A stretch of DNA of 64,000 nt from Hemileia vastatrix (Eukaryota > Basidiomycota > Pucciniomycetes > Pucciniales > Zaghouaniaceae): the NCBI GenBank assembly GCA_030280995.1, contig JASXTE010000015.1, positions 27,274,501-27,338,500 on the forward strand. The letters are read 5' to 3'. Below the pieces are notes generated by a model. That model saw only the letters and a list, made by a program, of their open reading frames with translations. It had not been told where the DNA came from and ran no database searches. The stretch's first letter is position 1; every line of letters starts with the position of its first letter. This document shows, piece by piece, positions 54,963 through 64,000 of this stretch. A program made the position numbers and the translations under genes.

Positions 54963-55955
54963 ATGACGGATTTCCCTACACCAACTCCCACGCCTCCACA
55001 CCCCAAAGCGGATGGGGGTGTTGTTACACGACAATTTTTGAAGACTTGCACTGCCTGCGAGTCGATGGAGTATTTTTGCGTGGAGAGCACTGCGACACAA
55101 GGGCCTCTCCAGAAGTGCGAGTTTTGCCAATGGAGAAGGGTGGCGTGTGACGCCTTAGCAAAGGATGCCGACATTGAGACTCGGTTTACTAAGACAAAAT
55201 ATTGGGTGATCCCCAAAACAAAGGAAGTAGTCGAGGACATTTGGGATCTGTCCATTGGGGACAATCAATCGGTGGGGGAGAATGAGGAGGAAGTTGAGGA
55301 TGATGTGACAACCTGGGTGACTAGGGATGCGAGCAAGAGGCGGGCCATCGAAGAGGATTTCAACAAATTGGTCGAGGAGAAAGAAGAAATTCCCATCTCA
55401 AGGAAAACCCCGAAAAAACGACAGGTGGTCATCGAAGATGACGAAGAGGAGAGGGAGGTGGCAGAGAAGGTCACTCCTAAATTATTCTTGGAGGCTGACC
55501 CAATCTTCGAAGTAAGTTCACTTTTTTATAATTCATAAATTTAATTACTGATGATCCTGTTTTAGAATTCAGACATCATCATTGAAGTCCCTATGGCGGA
55601 AGCTTCAAATATGGAAGCGACCCTTGTGGAACCCACTGCTGTGGAAGTGGCAGTGTCAGTGGAGGATAGGTTACTGACTTTTACCTCGAGGGAGGAAAAC
55701 GAAGAAACCCTCGATCAAGTATGGTCGAAGAAGCCTCGTCAGGTTCGACGAGCAAAATTTATTGAAGACTTGAGGGGCAAGATTGATAAAATTGTCGATG
55801 CCGCTTCCTTCGACGTAGCCAAGGAGCTACTTGAACTTGGGGAATTGATTCCGGTAGGAGAGGGGGAGAATTTTGAAAAATGTAGAAAGGAGATAAGGGA
55901 AATTTTGGAGAAGATGAAGGGATTGGTTTGGGAGAAGATAAAAGAGAAAATTTAA
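54963..55955 (+). CDS. Antisense accessory gene of B2: two-exon Cys-cluster acidic protein (312 aa)
   Basis: Lies between the B2 3' LTR and pol, opposite to pol. Exon 1 54963-55511 (183 codons), intron 55512-55565, exon 2 55566-55955; phase 0, frame preserved. The N-terminus MTDFPTPTPTPPHPK is Pro/Thr-rich. Cysteines 29, 32, 39, 52, 55 and 62 form C-x2-C-x6-C-x12-C-x2-C-x6-C (CTACESMEYFC and CEFCQWRRVAC), the spacing of fungal Zn2Cys6 clusters, though the usual basic residues between the first cysteines are missing. Then comes an acidic middle (ENEEEVEDDVTTWV), a basic patch (RKTPKKRQ), a second acidic run (EDDEEERE), and a helical C-terminus (FEKCRKEIREILEKMKGLVW). All exons are intact although gag and pol are broken. 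Decayed copies at 21863-22821 and 29919-30877 occupy the same place. A DNA- or chromatin-binding role is conceivable; function unknown. Promoter not seen. Confidence 0.8.
55512..55565 (+). other. Intron of the antisense gene
   Basis: 54 bp: GTAAGT donor after codon GAA, branch-like TTACTGATGAT, acceptor TGTTTTAG. The relic copies keep both sites with a 57-bp intron, supporting real splicing. Confidence 0.8.
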
Positions 55956-56699
55956 AATGAAAAGAGAAAAGAAGAAAAAGGAATGTAGAAACAATTTGTA
56001 TTTAGTTATTTTATTTTGTTATTTTATTTAGAATTTTAATATTTATTTTTATAAGATTTGAATGAGAGAAGAAAGAAGAAGAAGAAAAAAAAATAGTTGA
56101 TTGGAAAAAATTTGTTGTAAAGAAAATTTAATGAAAAGAAAAAAAATTGTTATTTAAGTTTTTTAACTGAAGATTTGAGGGATTTTAGTTATTTTAAAAA
56201 AGATCAGAAAGAAAAGGAAAATAAGAAATAAAAATTTTAAGAGGATTTTGAAAGAAAGAAGTAATTTGTTTTGAAGAATTTAAAAGAGTGATTTAGAAGT
56301 TAAAGTGAAGTTCAAGAAAGATGGTTGTGTAATGTTCGTGAAGAATTTTGATAGTTCGAGGAAAAGAAAATTTTAAAGAAAGAATGTATATAGAAAATTG
56401 AGAAGAATTTTTTTTTTTTTTATTTGTTTTATTTTATTTTATTTTAATTTGGTTTTATTTTATTCTTATTCTTATTTTATTTTATTTTAATTTAATTTAA
56501 TTTAATTTAATTTAATTTAATTTTAATTTAATTTAATTTATTTTTTTGAAGAAAGTTGAAAAATTTTGAAAAGAAAAAGAATAAAGAAGAAAACAAAAGA
56601 ATTTTTTTAGAAGTAAAGATGTTTTAGATTTTAAAAGAAAAAAAGAACAGAGAAAAAAGAAAGAAAAAAAAAGAAAGAAAGAAAAAGTAAAAGAGAGTT
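55956..56699. other. AT-rich untranslated block of B2
   Basis: Purine-rich plus strand (AGAAAAGAAGAAAAAGG) with ATTTTATTTTA and TTTAATTTAA runs at 56420-56545. It separates the 3' ends of pol and the antisense gene, which converge. No coding region. Confidence 0.8.
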
Positions 56700-57188
56700 T
56701 TAAGGTTTTGGTTTTAAAGGATATTTAAGATGAAAAGATTTTAGGAGTTCAGGGGCGTTAGAAACATTGATGGCTGGTTCCCAGGATGTTTTGACTGAGT
56801 CATCAAGGAAGCCTTCCCATTCCACGAGGTATTGAAGTTTTCCCTTGCGCATTCTTGAATCAAGGATGCGGATTACTTCCCACTCTAGATGGTCTTCTAC
56901 TTCGACCGGTTCTGGAGGAGGTTGGTTCTTGCCTGGGTATGTTTCTCGAGCCAGTTCCAGGAGAGATACGTGAAAAACAGGGTGAATAGCCTGCCATTTA
57001 GGAGGTAGATTGAGTCGAAATGCAGCTTTAGAGACTTCAGAGTCGATTTTGAATGGCCCCAAGCGTTTTTCAGCCAGTTTCTTTGATGGTCGAGTCGTTC
57101 CAATGTTTCATGCGTCGAGCCATACCTTGTCGCCTGGTTTAAAAGAAGTAGCAGTTTGTCAATGTTTGTCGGCCTGTTCCTTGTACCT
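56700..57188 (-). pseudogene. B2 integrase C-terminus and chromodomain
   Basis: 57062-56700 open. GPY/F-like region (GPFKIDSEVSKAAFRLNLPP, HPVFHVSLLELA), then chromodomain EWEVIRILDSRMRKGKLQYL, VEWEGFLDDSVKTSWEPAIN, VSNAPELLKSF. Expected cage aromatics (Trp/Tyr, Trp, Trp) are present. Joined to the upstream integrase only through stops and frameshifts in 57063-57188. Chromodomains direct chromovirus integration to methylated heterochromatin (family knowledge). Confidence 0.88.
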
Positions 57189-58541
57189 TCAAACCGCTAA
57201 TTCCAAATTTGATTTAAGTTCCTCTTGGAGTCGTGATATGGTTCGAAGATAATGTTCAGCAGGATGATTAGTTCCTACATGGATTGAATTGAATTGAGGA
57301 TGTCTTCCATAAACAGTTTCAAAAGGAGATTGTTGTGTCAAAGAATGAGTCGAGTTATTATAAGCAAATTCGGCCAATGGTAACCATGTGGTCCAATCGT
57401 CTTGTTGGTAACTGACATAAATTTGAAGGTATTGTTCGAGGATTTGGTTTGCCCTTTCTGTTTGCCCATTGGTTTCAGGATGATAGGCTGTGGAGAGGTT
57501 CCTCTTGACATTGAGTTGTTGAAACAGTTGAGTCCAGAATGTGGATACAATCAATGAGCCTCTATCTGAAATAATATCATTAGGTAAGCCGTGTTTGTAA
57601 AATACATATTCTAGAAACAATTTTGACAAATCTTCTGCTGTAGCAGCAGTAGTGGTTTTAATAAAAATAGACATTTTTGAAAATCTATCTACTATTACTA
57701 ATATAGCATCAAAATTATTAGAAAGAGGAAGTTGAGAAATAAAATCCATTGATAAAGATTCCCAAGGTTTAGAGGGAATAGGAAGTGGTTGAAGCAACCC
57801 ATACTTCCGGTGACGGGGAGCCTTATTCCTATTACATTTGTAACAAGCTTTTATATAGGCCTTGATTTCTCTGGTCATACCTGGCCAGAAGAAATCCCTC
57901 GCTATTAACTGGTAGGTTTTATCAACCCCAAAATGACCGGCTAATGGAGAATCATGTTGACTATTGAAAATCCATAATTTTATCTCATTTTTGTCGGGTA
58001 TGACTACTCTACCTTTGAAGACTAATAGACCTGATTCAATACTAAATCTTTTGGCCCCTTGCTTTGAGAGTATTTTGTCTTTTAACCCTAAACAATTATC
58101 GTCCTTTGACTGAGCTTCAAGGATGTTGGATAGTGGATTTTGAAACAATTGAATTGTCATCAAATTAAGTTGATGAGCTGTTAACATTGATTTGTTGAAG
58201 ATTGATTTCACATTTGCTGGGTTTTTGTCAGCAAATGCATCCCTCCGCTGTGGGTAAACGTTGTCCCAACGTGACAAGATATCTGGGACAATGCAGTTCT
58301 TACCTGGGTGATAGGAAATAGAAAAAGGAAATTCAGCCCACCTGGATTGACACCTGGTTAACACTTTGGAAGACATAAAGTATTTCAAAGCATTATGGTC
58401 TGTTAAAATTTGAAAAGGACTATCTAAGCTGAGAAGAAAAGAGCACCATTTTTTAAGACAATGAATAATAGCTAAAAGCTCTTTGTCATGAATTTCATAA
58501 TTTAATTCTGCTGCAATGAGTTTGTGTGACTCAAAAAGCAA
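57189..58541 (-). CDS. B2 RNase H end and integrase core (450-codon open segment)
   Basis: Starts inside RNase H (ELNYEIHDKELLAIIHCLKK, TDHNALKYFMSSKVLTRCQS). Integrase zinc module HDSPLAGHFGVDKTYQLIAR..CYKC has both His and both Cys. Catalytic residues: Asp in SMDFISQLP, Asp in DIISDRGSLIVSTFW, Glu in YHPETNGQTERANQILEQYL. Complete catalytic triad, but it is a fragment of a broken polyprotein; the first Met is only the beginning of the open stretch. Confidence 0.87.
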   Translation of the reverse strand: MLFESHKLIAAELNYEIHDKELLAIIHCLKKWCSFLLSLDSPFQILTDHNALKYFMSSKVLTRCQSRWAEFPFSISYHPGKNCIVPDILSRWDNVYPQRRDAFADKNPANVKSIFNKSMLTAHQLNLMTIQLFQNPLSNILEAQSKDDNCLGLKDKILSKQGAKRFSIESGLLVFKGRVVIPDKNEIKLWIFNSQHDSPLAGHFGVDKTYQLIARDFFWPGMTREIKAYIKACYKCNRNKAPRHRKYGLLQPLPIPSKPWESLSMDFISQLPLSNNFDAILVIVDRFSKMSIFIKTTTAATAEDLSKLFLEYVFYKHGLPNDIISDRGSLIVSTFWTQLFQQLNVKRNLSTAYHPETNGQTERANQILEQYLQIYVSYQQDDWTTWLPLAEFAYNNSTHSLTQQSPFETVYGRHPQFNSIHVGTNHPAEHYLRTISRLQEELKSNLELAV

Positions 58542-59660
58542 TATGATGAAACAGTTTTGTTTCTGGATTCAATTGAGAAATGGCCCCTGCGATAGCATAA
58601 TTGCTCCCATCCGTCTCAACTATTGTCATAGCAGAAGGATCAAAGTGTCGAAGAATTGGAGCTGTGGTGAACTCCGTCTTCAATGCTTCGAATTCCTTTT
58701 GTGCTGTAGAAGTAAAAATAAAAGGAATATCTTTTCTAAGAAGAGAAGTAAGATTGGAAATAGTTTTAGAGTAATCTTTAATAAATCTTCTATAGAAATT
58801 TGCAAAACCCAAAAATCCCTGGAGGGATTTAATGGATTTGGGCTCAGGCCATTCCAGGACCTTTTGAACTTTTTTGTTGTCCATGACTAAACCATCAGTG
58901 GATAATGTAAAACCCAAAAAATCAATAGATTTAAGATGGAATTCACATTTATTATGCTTGGCTTAGAGATTGTGATCTCGAAGTCAATTTAAAACCTGTC
59001 GAACATGATGAATATGTTCATCTAGTGTCTTCGAGAAAATTAAAATATCATCTAAATAGACAACAACAAATTGTTCAACAACATCTTGAAAGATGTCATT
59101 GACAAAATTTTGAAAAGTAGATGGTGCATTACACAATCCAAAAGGCATAACTAAATATTCAAAACTACCAAATCTAGTGCGCATTGCCGTCAGTGGTTCA
59201 TGACCTTCCGCAATGCGAATAAGATTGTAAGCGCCTCTAAGATCAATTTTAGAAAAGAAATTAGCACCATTAAAAAGGGTAAGAAGAAATGACATAGGAG
59301 GAACAGGATATGCATTCTTCTTAGTGACTGTGTTGAGCTTTCTATAGTCAACACACAACCTAAGACTACCATCCTTCTTTTTTACAAAGAGGACAGGGGA
59401 GCCGGTTGGAGATTTACTGGCTCTGATGAAACCTTTGGCTACATTCTCTGCAATGTAGTCTCGAAGAACTTGATATTCGTCCTTCGACAAGGAATAGACA
59501 GGACCTGCTGGAGGTACTGGACCTATTAACTCTATCTGATGGTCGTAGGGTTGATGAGGTGGTACATTATTGGCCTTGCGGATTGAAAAAACGTTGAGGA
59601 AATTATGATAGATTTCTAGTAGAGTCGATTTGGTCTTCCTCATCATCTTCGAGAGAATCT
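58531..59660 (-). pseudogene. B2 reverse transcriptase and RNase H start
   Basis: 59646-58984: SKDEYQVLRDYIAENVAKGF, SPVLFVKKKDGSLRLCVDYR, KIDLRGAYNLIRIAEGHE, MPFGLCNAPSTFQNFVND, catalytic YLDD (VVVYLDDILIFSKTLDEH). A TGA after VRQVLN and a TAA follow, then 58917-58531: GFTLSTDGLVMDNKKVQKVL, SLQGFLGFANFYRRFIKDYS and RNase H VETDGSNYAIAGAISQLN. A frameshift near 58535 leads into the next segment. Typical Ty3/Gypsy RT. Confidence 0.88.
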
Positions 59661-59662
59661 GT

Positions 59663-60297
59663 TTAGGGAAGACCAGAATTGAGAGAGCATAATTCGATTA
59701 CTTTGAGTGAAGTCATCAAGCTAGAAGGGTTAGCCAATTGCTCATTTAAAGAAAGATCAGATGCTTGCAAGTTATCTGGCAGAGATTTGTCCTCTAGCAG
59801 GACATTGTCAGGCGGGTTGTTTAATTCCCTATTGACATGCATTGAAGAATCAGAAATATACTTAGTCTGTGGGGTGATCAATCCCCGTTTCCAATCAAGT
59901 TCAGGATTCCAATGTGTTAAAAAGTCATGGCCAAGAATGGTATTGTCCATCCTTAAGGAATCCAAGACTGATAATTCCCACTCAAAAGGGGGGAAATTCG
60001 GAAAGTTGAAAACCCATAAAACTTTCTTCCTGACCCAATATCTGGGTTCCTCTGATTCGACCAAGTAAATTGGAGTTCAATCAATATCTGTAAATGTCAG
60101 CTGTAACTTCTTGGAAAAAGATAAACTGACAAAAGAAATTGAAGCTCCAGAGTCTATAAGACAAATGAAAGGGGTATCCTCCTTAAAAAGAATGAATCTC
60201 AAGCGATTTAAGGCAACTCCAGTCCTTAAGACATGGAGGTTCTGTGCACTGGGAGAGATAAGATAGTTTGCTTTGCACACAAGTAAACTATCCACTA
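59663..60297 (-). pseudogene. B2 protease and linker
   Basis: 60295-60077 in the -1 frame after gag: VCKANYLISPSAQNLHVLRT and active site CLIDSGASISFVSLSFSKKL, ending FTDID-TGA (same stop as B1). The same frame continues 60064-59663: YWVRKKVLWVFNFPNFPPFE, MDNTILGHDFLTHWNPELDW (second protease half), then an acidic linker. Retropepsin, interrupted. Confidence 0.82.
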
Positions 60298-60304
60298 GTT
60301 TTTT
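60262..60304 (-). promoter_or_regulatory. -1 ribosomal frameshift signal in B2
   Basis: Same heptamer, TAG, spacer and GATAGTTT/AAACTATC stem as B1 53809-53852. Conserved although the surrounding coding region has acquired stops. Confidence 0.85.
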
Positions 60305-61481
60305 GACTTCGAACTAGTACCTTCTCTTTCCTTCAATTTTACACAATCTTCCAGCTTGTGCTTACCCCCACAATACATACATAACCCATTATCTGCTCGC
60401 CTCTTCCTCTCAGCTTCTTTAAGTTCCCCTTTAGGATCCAGTACTTTGCTGATATCACCTGGGGTCGAGATTTTCAGTTGAGGTTTGTCCTTTCCCTTGT
60501 TGGGTTTGGATTGAGTCAAGGAGGATTGAGTTGTTTGTGGGTGAGAAGAAGGTCAAGACTTAAAATTTAGGCCTTGAGATTTGTTGGCGTATCGACGATG
60601 TTGCAGTTGTCCTTGGTAAACGCCGTCAAGTTCGAGGGTTCAATCAATTAAATCCGTTAAAGTAGTCATTTTCTGACCGTGAAGATTTAATTGATCCAGA
60701 ATCCTCGAAGGAAGTCCCTTTTTGAAATGATACTTGAGAGCAGCATCATTCCAACCTTCTTGATTTTGAAGCGCTCTGAAGTTCGAGATATATTCAGAGG
60801 CTTTACCATTATCACTCATGCGAAGAAAATCAAGTTCAATTTCTGCGTTGTCAGTTTCATTAGGGTCACCAAACAACGTGAAGAGTTGGTCTTTGAACTT
60901 TTCCCAATTATTAATATGTAAATGGGTTTCGGTCGAAGAGAGCATGAGAAGATAAGGTTCGAACCATCTTGCTGCTTTTCCGGCCAGAAATGAAAAAGCA
61001 TAAACAACCTTTGATCAGTTGTTATTGAAGGTTCGAGGGTCATTATGGAACAGGAGCTTGCAGGTTTGCAAGAAGGGCCGCAATCTGTCTGGATGTTCTC
61101 CATCGAATTTATCAGAAGATTTCATAGAGGAGTTTTGAATTTAGATCCCTCTGAAGATGTTGAAGTTGAAAGAGTCTTCATGAAAAGTCTCATGAAATCT
61201 TCCAGAGAATTAGATGGTCCAGGCTCTGAAGGGTGACCAGAAGGGTGGTTAGCAGGGGCGGATGGTGCCTTGTGCATTGTATCCTCTCCTTCTTCATCAT
61301 CACTAGAATCATCAAAATTTTGTGGGATGTCTTCTACAGATTAGACTGAATGTTGCCGTTCCCTAAGGTCGAGTGGATCCAAGGAGTGAGTGCAGGACAC
61401 ATGCCGTGTGGCTGTTGTCTTGCCTCTGGCGCGAGCTCTAGTAGTAGCGCCTGTAGGAGGAGTTTGTTGAACAAGTTCCAT
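60295..61481 (-). pseudogene. B2 Gag
   Basis: ATG at 61481 (MELVQQTPPTGATTRARARG). Several stops: TAA near codon 50 (HSV-stop), TGA in NNN-stop-SKVVYAF, TGA after LTDLID, TGA in FKS-stop-PSSH. Capsid preserved in 60945-60640 (LFTLFGDPNETDNAEIELDF, SEYISNFRALQNQEGWNDAA). Zinc knuckle CMYCGGKHKLEDC in 60519-60295, ending KSKN-TAG on the A AAA AAC heptamer (60304-60298). Confidence 0.85.
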
Positions 61482-61559
61482 TTAAAGGATTTAGAGAAAA
61501 CACACTGAAAAGGGACGTAGTAGTGCAAAGAATGAGAACTACGGAGAATTAAATTATAC

Positions 61560-62362
61560 TGTCACCGGACGACCTACACACAAGGTTGAGGATGTTCCTG
61601 CAAGTGAGATGAAAGGTTTAGATACTTCTTCAAAGCACAGAGGGATTGTTCGACGAAGTTATTCGAAGATGACTCAAAGGAAGATCTACTGCTTTGAGAT
61701 ATATTTGAGAAGAATCCTAATATAGTTTGAAAGGTAATATTAAAATTCTTACAATCTCACAAAGGGTTGCAAACACAACAATCAAGATTTAGGATTTAGA
61801 AGTGATTATTGAGAAATGAAAGAAAGATACAATAATAATGATTTTTACTTTAGAGTTTTACAACTATTAACTATAAATACGTTTTATAATTTAATTCTAA
61901 GGAATATCGAACCAAAAACCCAACCCTTTTTATATCCTTTACTCCTCCTCGCATTGACCTCATACCCATCCACTATTCCGCACACCACAAACCATTTAAA
62001 ATATATCCATTACACCTGGACCCTCCTCACTAACATCCGTTAACCCCTTAATCCTTCACTAACCATTCCGTCCATGCTCAATACCCCTTAATAACCCACA
62101 GACATTTCATAAACCTTTTAATGTACTATTATATTTATTATTGCGCTGTGCGTCGCTTATTGAGAAAAATACTAAGACACACTATTGAGAAATTGACTAA
62201 TTTAGATTTAGAGTTTAGACTAGCGCGGTTGAATAGCGAGTACACAAAGGAAATTCGCAGTTACTATGTAGAATTACTTTCTGCACTTCGAGTATGGATT
62301 TGAGCCCCTTATTATTGATTTAATGAGATGCTTTTGCCTCGAGTGTCACGTGGCGTGTAACA
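61560..62362 (-). repeat. B2 5' LTR
   Basis: 803 bp, matching 54047-54849. The outer end is TGTAACA on the plus strand where the other LTR has CGTGACA. TATA region ATATAAAAAGGG (complement) near 61924-61936. Confidence 0.95.
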
Positions 62363-62367
62363 AATAT

Positions 62368-64000
62368 ATTTGGTTGAATCAGAGGAACCCAAGTATTGGG
62401 TAAGTAAGAAAGTTTTATGGGTTTTCAACTTTCAGAACTTTCCCCCCTTTGAGTAAAATTATCAGTCTTGGACGCCCCAAGGATGGACGATACCATTCTT
62501 GGCCATGACTTTTTAACACATTGGAATCCTGAAATTGATTGGTCCCTGGGATTGATCACCCCACGCACTAAGTATATTTCTGATTCTTCAATGCAGGTCA
62601 ATAGGGAGTTAAACAACCCGCCTGAAAATGTCCTTCTAGAGGACAAATCTCTGCCAGATGACTTGCAAGCATCTGATCTTTCTCTAAATGAGAAATTGGC
62701 TAACCCTTCTAGCTCGATGACTTCACTCAAAGAGGATTTAAATTTCCTTGAAGTAATCAAATTATGCTCTCTCAATTCTGGTCTTTCCTCAACAGATTCT
62801 CTCAAAGATGATGAGGACAGCCAAATCAACGTTGAAGCCATTAAATCAGCTCTACCGGAAATATATCATTATTTCATTGATTTTTTCTCAATCCGCAAGG
62901 CGGATAAGTTACCACCTCATCAACCCTACAACCATCAAATAGAGTTAATAGGTCCTGTCTATTCTTTGTCAAAGGACAAATCTCAAGCTCTTTGAGACTG
63001 CATTGCAGAGAATGCAGCCAAAGGTTTCAGCAGAGCCAGTAAACCTCCAACCGGCTCCCCTGTTATTTTTGTAAAAAAAAAAGACAGTAGCCTTAGGATG
63101 TGTGTTGACTATAGAAAGCTCAACACAGTTACAAAGAAGAATGCATATCCAGTTCCTTCTATGTCATTGCTTCTTACCCTTTTTAATGGTGCTAATTTCT
63201 TTTCTAAAATTGATCTTAGAGGTGCTTATAATTTTATTCACATTACGGAAGGTCATGAACCACTGACTGAGATGTGCACTAGATTTGGTAGTTTTGAATA
63301 TTTAGTAAAGCCTTTTGGATTATGTCTTTTCAAACTTTTGTTAATGACATCTTTCAATATTTTGTCAAACAATTTGTGGTCATCTACTTAGACGATATTT
63401 TAATTTTCTCGAAGACACTGGATGAACATATTCATCATGTTTGACAGGTTCTAAATTGCTTTGAGATCAGGGTCTCTAGGCCAAGCACAATAAATGCGAA
63501 TTCCATCTTAAATAAATCAATTTTTTGAGTTTTACGTTATCCACTGATGGTTTAGTCATGGACGACAAAAAGGTCCAAAAAGTCCTGGAATGGCCTGAGC
63601 CTGAAACTGTTAAATCCCTCCAAGGATTTTTGGGTTTTGCAAATTTCTATAGAAGATTTATTAAAGATTACTCTAAAACTATTTCTAATCTTACTTCTCT
63701 TCTTAGAAAATATATTCCTTTTGTATTTACTTCTACAGCACAAAAGGAATTTGAAGAATTGAAGACTGCGTTCACCACAGCTCAAATTCTTTGACACTTT
63801 GATTCTACTTCTTCGACAATAGTCGAGACAGATGCAAGCGATAATGCTATTGCAGGGCTCATTTCTCAATTAAATCCTGAAACAAAATTATTTCATCCTG
63901 TTGCTTTTGAGTCACACAAACTCATTGCAGCAGAATTAAATTATGAAATTCATGACAAAGAGCTTTTAGCTAGTATTCATTGTCTTAAATAATGGTGCTC
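62368..64000 (+). pseudogene. B1 pol, continued (protease end, RT, RNase H start)
   Basis: Resumes at VESEEPKYWVSKKVLWVFNF. 62468-62995: MDDTILGHDFLTHWNPEIDW, acidic linker, PPHQPYNHQIELIGPVYSLS. RT: about 62996-63100 with a TGA, then MCVDYRKLNTVTKKNAYPVP, SKIDLRGAYNFIHITEGHEP, a deletion after KPFGLC, and STYLDDILIFSKTLDEHIHH near 63380-63440. 63525-63794: SFTLSTDGLVMDDKKVQKVL and GFLGFANFYRRFIKDYSKTI. RNase H begins about 63820 and runs off the window. Many stops. Its own antisense gene and 3' LTR should lie further right. Confidence 0.85.

Larger units (their letters stand above)
54047..62362 (-). mobile_element. B2: full-length family B chromovirus carrying an antisense gene
   Basis: 8316 bp, minus strand. 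LTRs 54047-54849 and 61560-62362 are both 803 bp and differ by a few percent by eye. Target duplication AATAT on both sides. In element sense: 5' LTR, gag (from 61481), frameshift signal, pol to the chromodomain (ends 56700), AT-rich block, an antisense two-exon gene, 3' LTR. Inserted into B1, a sister copy of the same family. Gag and pol carry several stops, so it is not autonomous. Confidence 0.95.

Noticed and set aside
60816..61103. 95-codon minus-strand frame in B2 gag
   Set aside because: Wrong frame: the parallel frame gives the capsid sequence matching B1.

Overview
The window reads as the repeat-rich genome of a basidiomycete fungus, most likely a rust (Pucciniales). This rests on high AT content, short GTAAGT/AG introns, nested Ty3/Gypsy chromoviruses, and a Gag that resembles Gags I recall from large rust genomes. 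The organism is an inference and was not checked against a database. Only one host-type gene is convincing: a two-exon gene at 15808-18155 for a multi-pass membrane protein with a long serine-rich acidic tail.

Layout. 1-4933 is a decayed minus-strand family A chromovirus (A0) carrying a MITE at 2515-2742. 4934-~14050 is a plus-strand family A element (A1) with both LTRs, two Gag reading frames, protease, RT/RNase H, and a still open 491-codon integrase-chromodomain segment. 14255-15807 holds T-rich tracts, a perfect 25-bp hairpin and a possible structured RNA, then the membrane-protein gene. 17299-34754 is a tandem segmental duplication of about 8 kb. Each unit carries the 3' end of that gene, a G/A-rich minisatellite, a gag relic and a 5'-truncated family B chromovirus fragment. 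The second gene copy looks like a hybrid made by unequal crossing over between the gene and an older pseudogene copy (third copy, 33949-34754).

From 34755 rightwards the sequence is nested retrotransposons. A3 (plus) interrupts the third gene copy. A2 (minus, 37866-46334, target duplication AAAAG) interrupts A3's gag. B1 (plus, from 51743) interrupts A3's 3' LTR. B2 (minus, 54047-62362, target duplication AATAT) interrupts B1's protease. B1 pol resumes at 62368 and runs off the window.

The most notable content is in family B. B2 carries, between pol and its 3' LTR and antisense to pol, an apparently intact two-exon gene (54963-55955). It encodes a 312-residue protein whose six N-terminal cysteines have Zn2Cys6 spacing. 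Decayed copies in the same antisense position lie in both tandem units. Family B also has a textbook -1 frameshift signal (A AAA AAC UAG plus hairpin) at the gag/pol junction, conserved in both B1 and B2. A MITE family with an 18-bp perfect palindrome inside each terminal repeat is present as two full copies and two relics, and one copy has an empty site in the paralogous unit.
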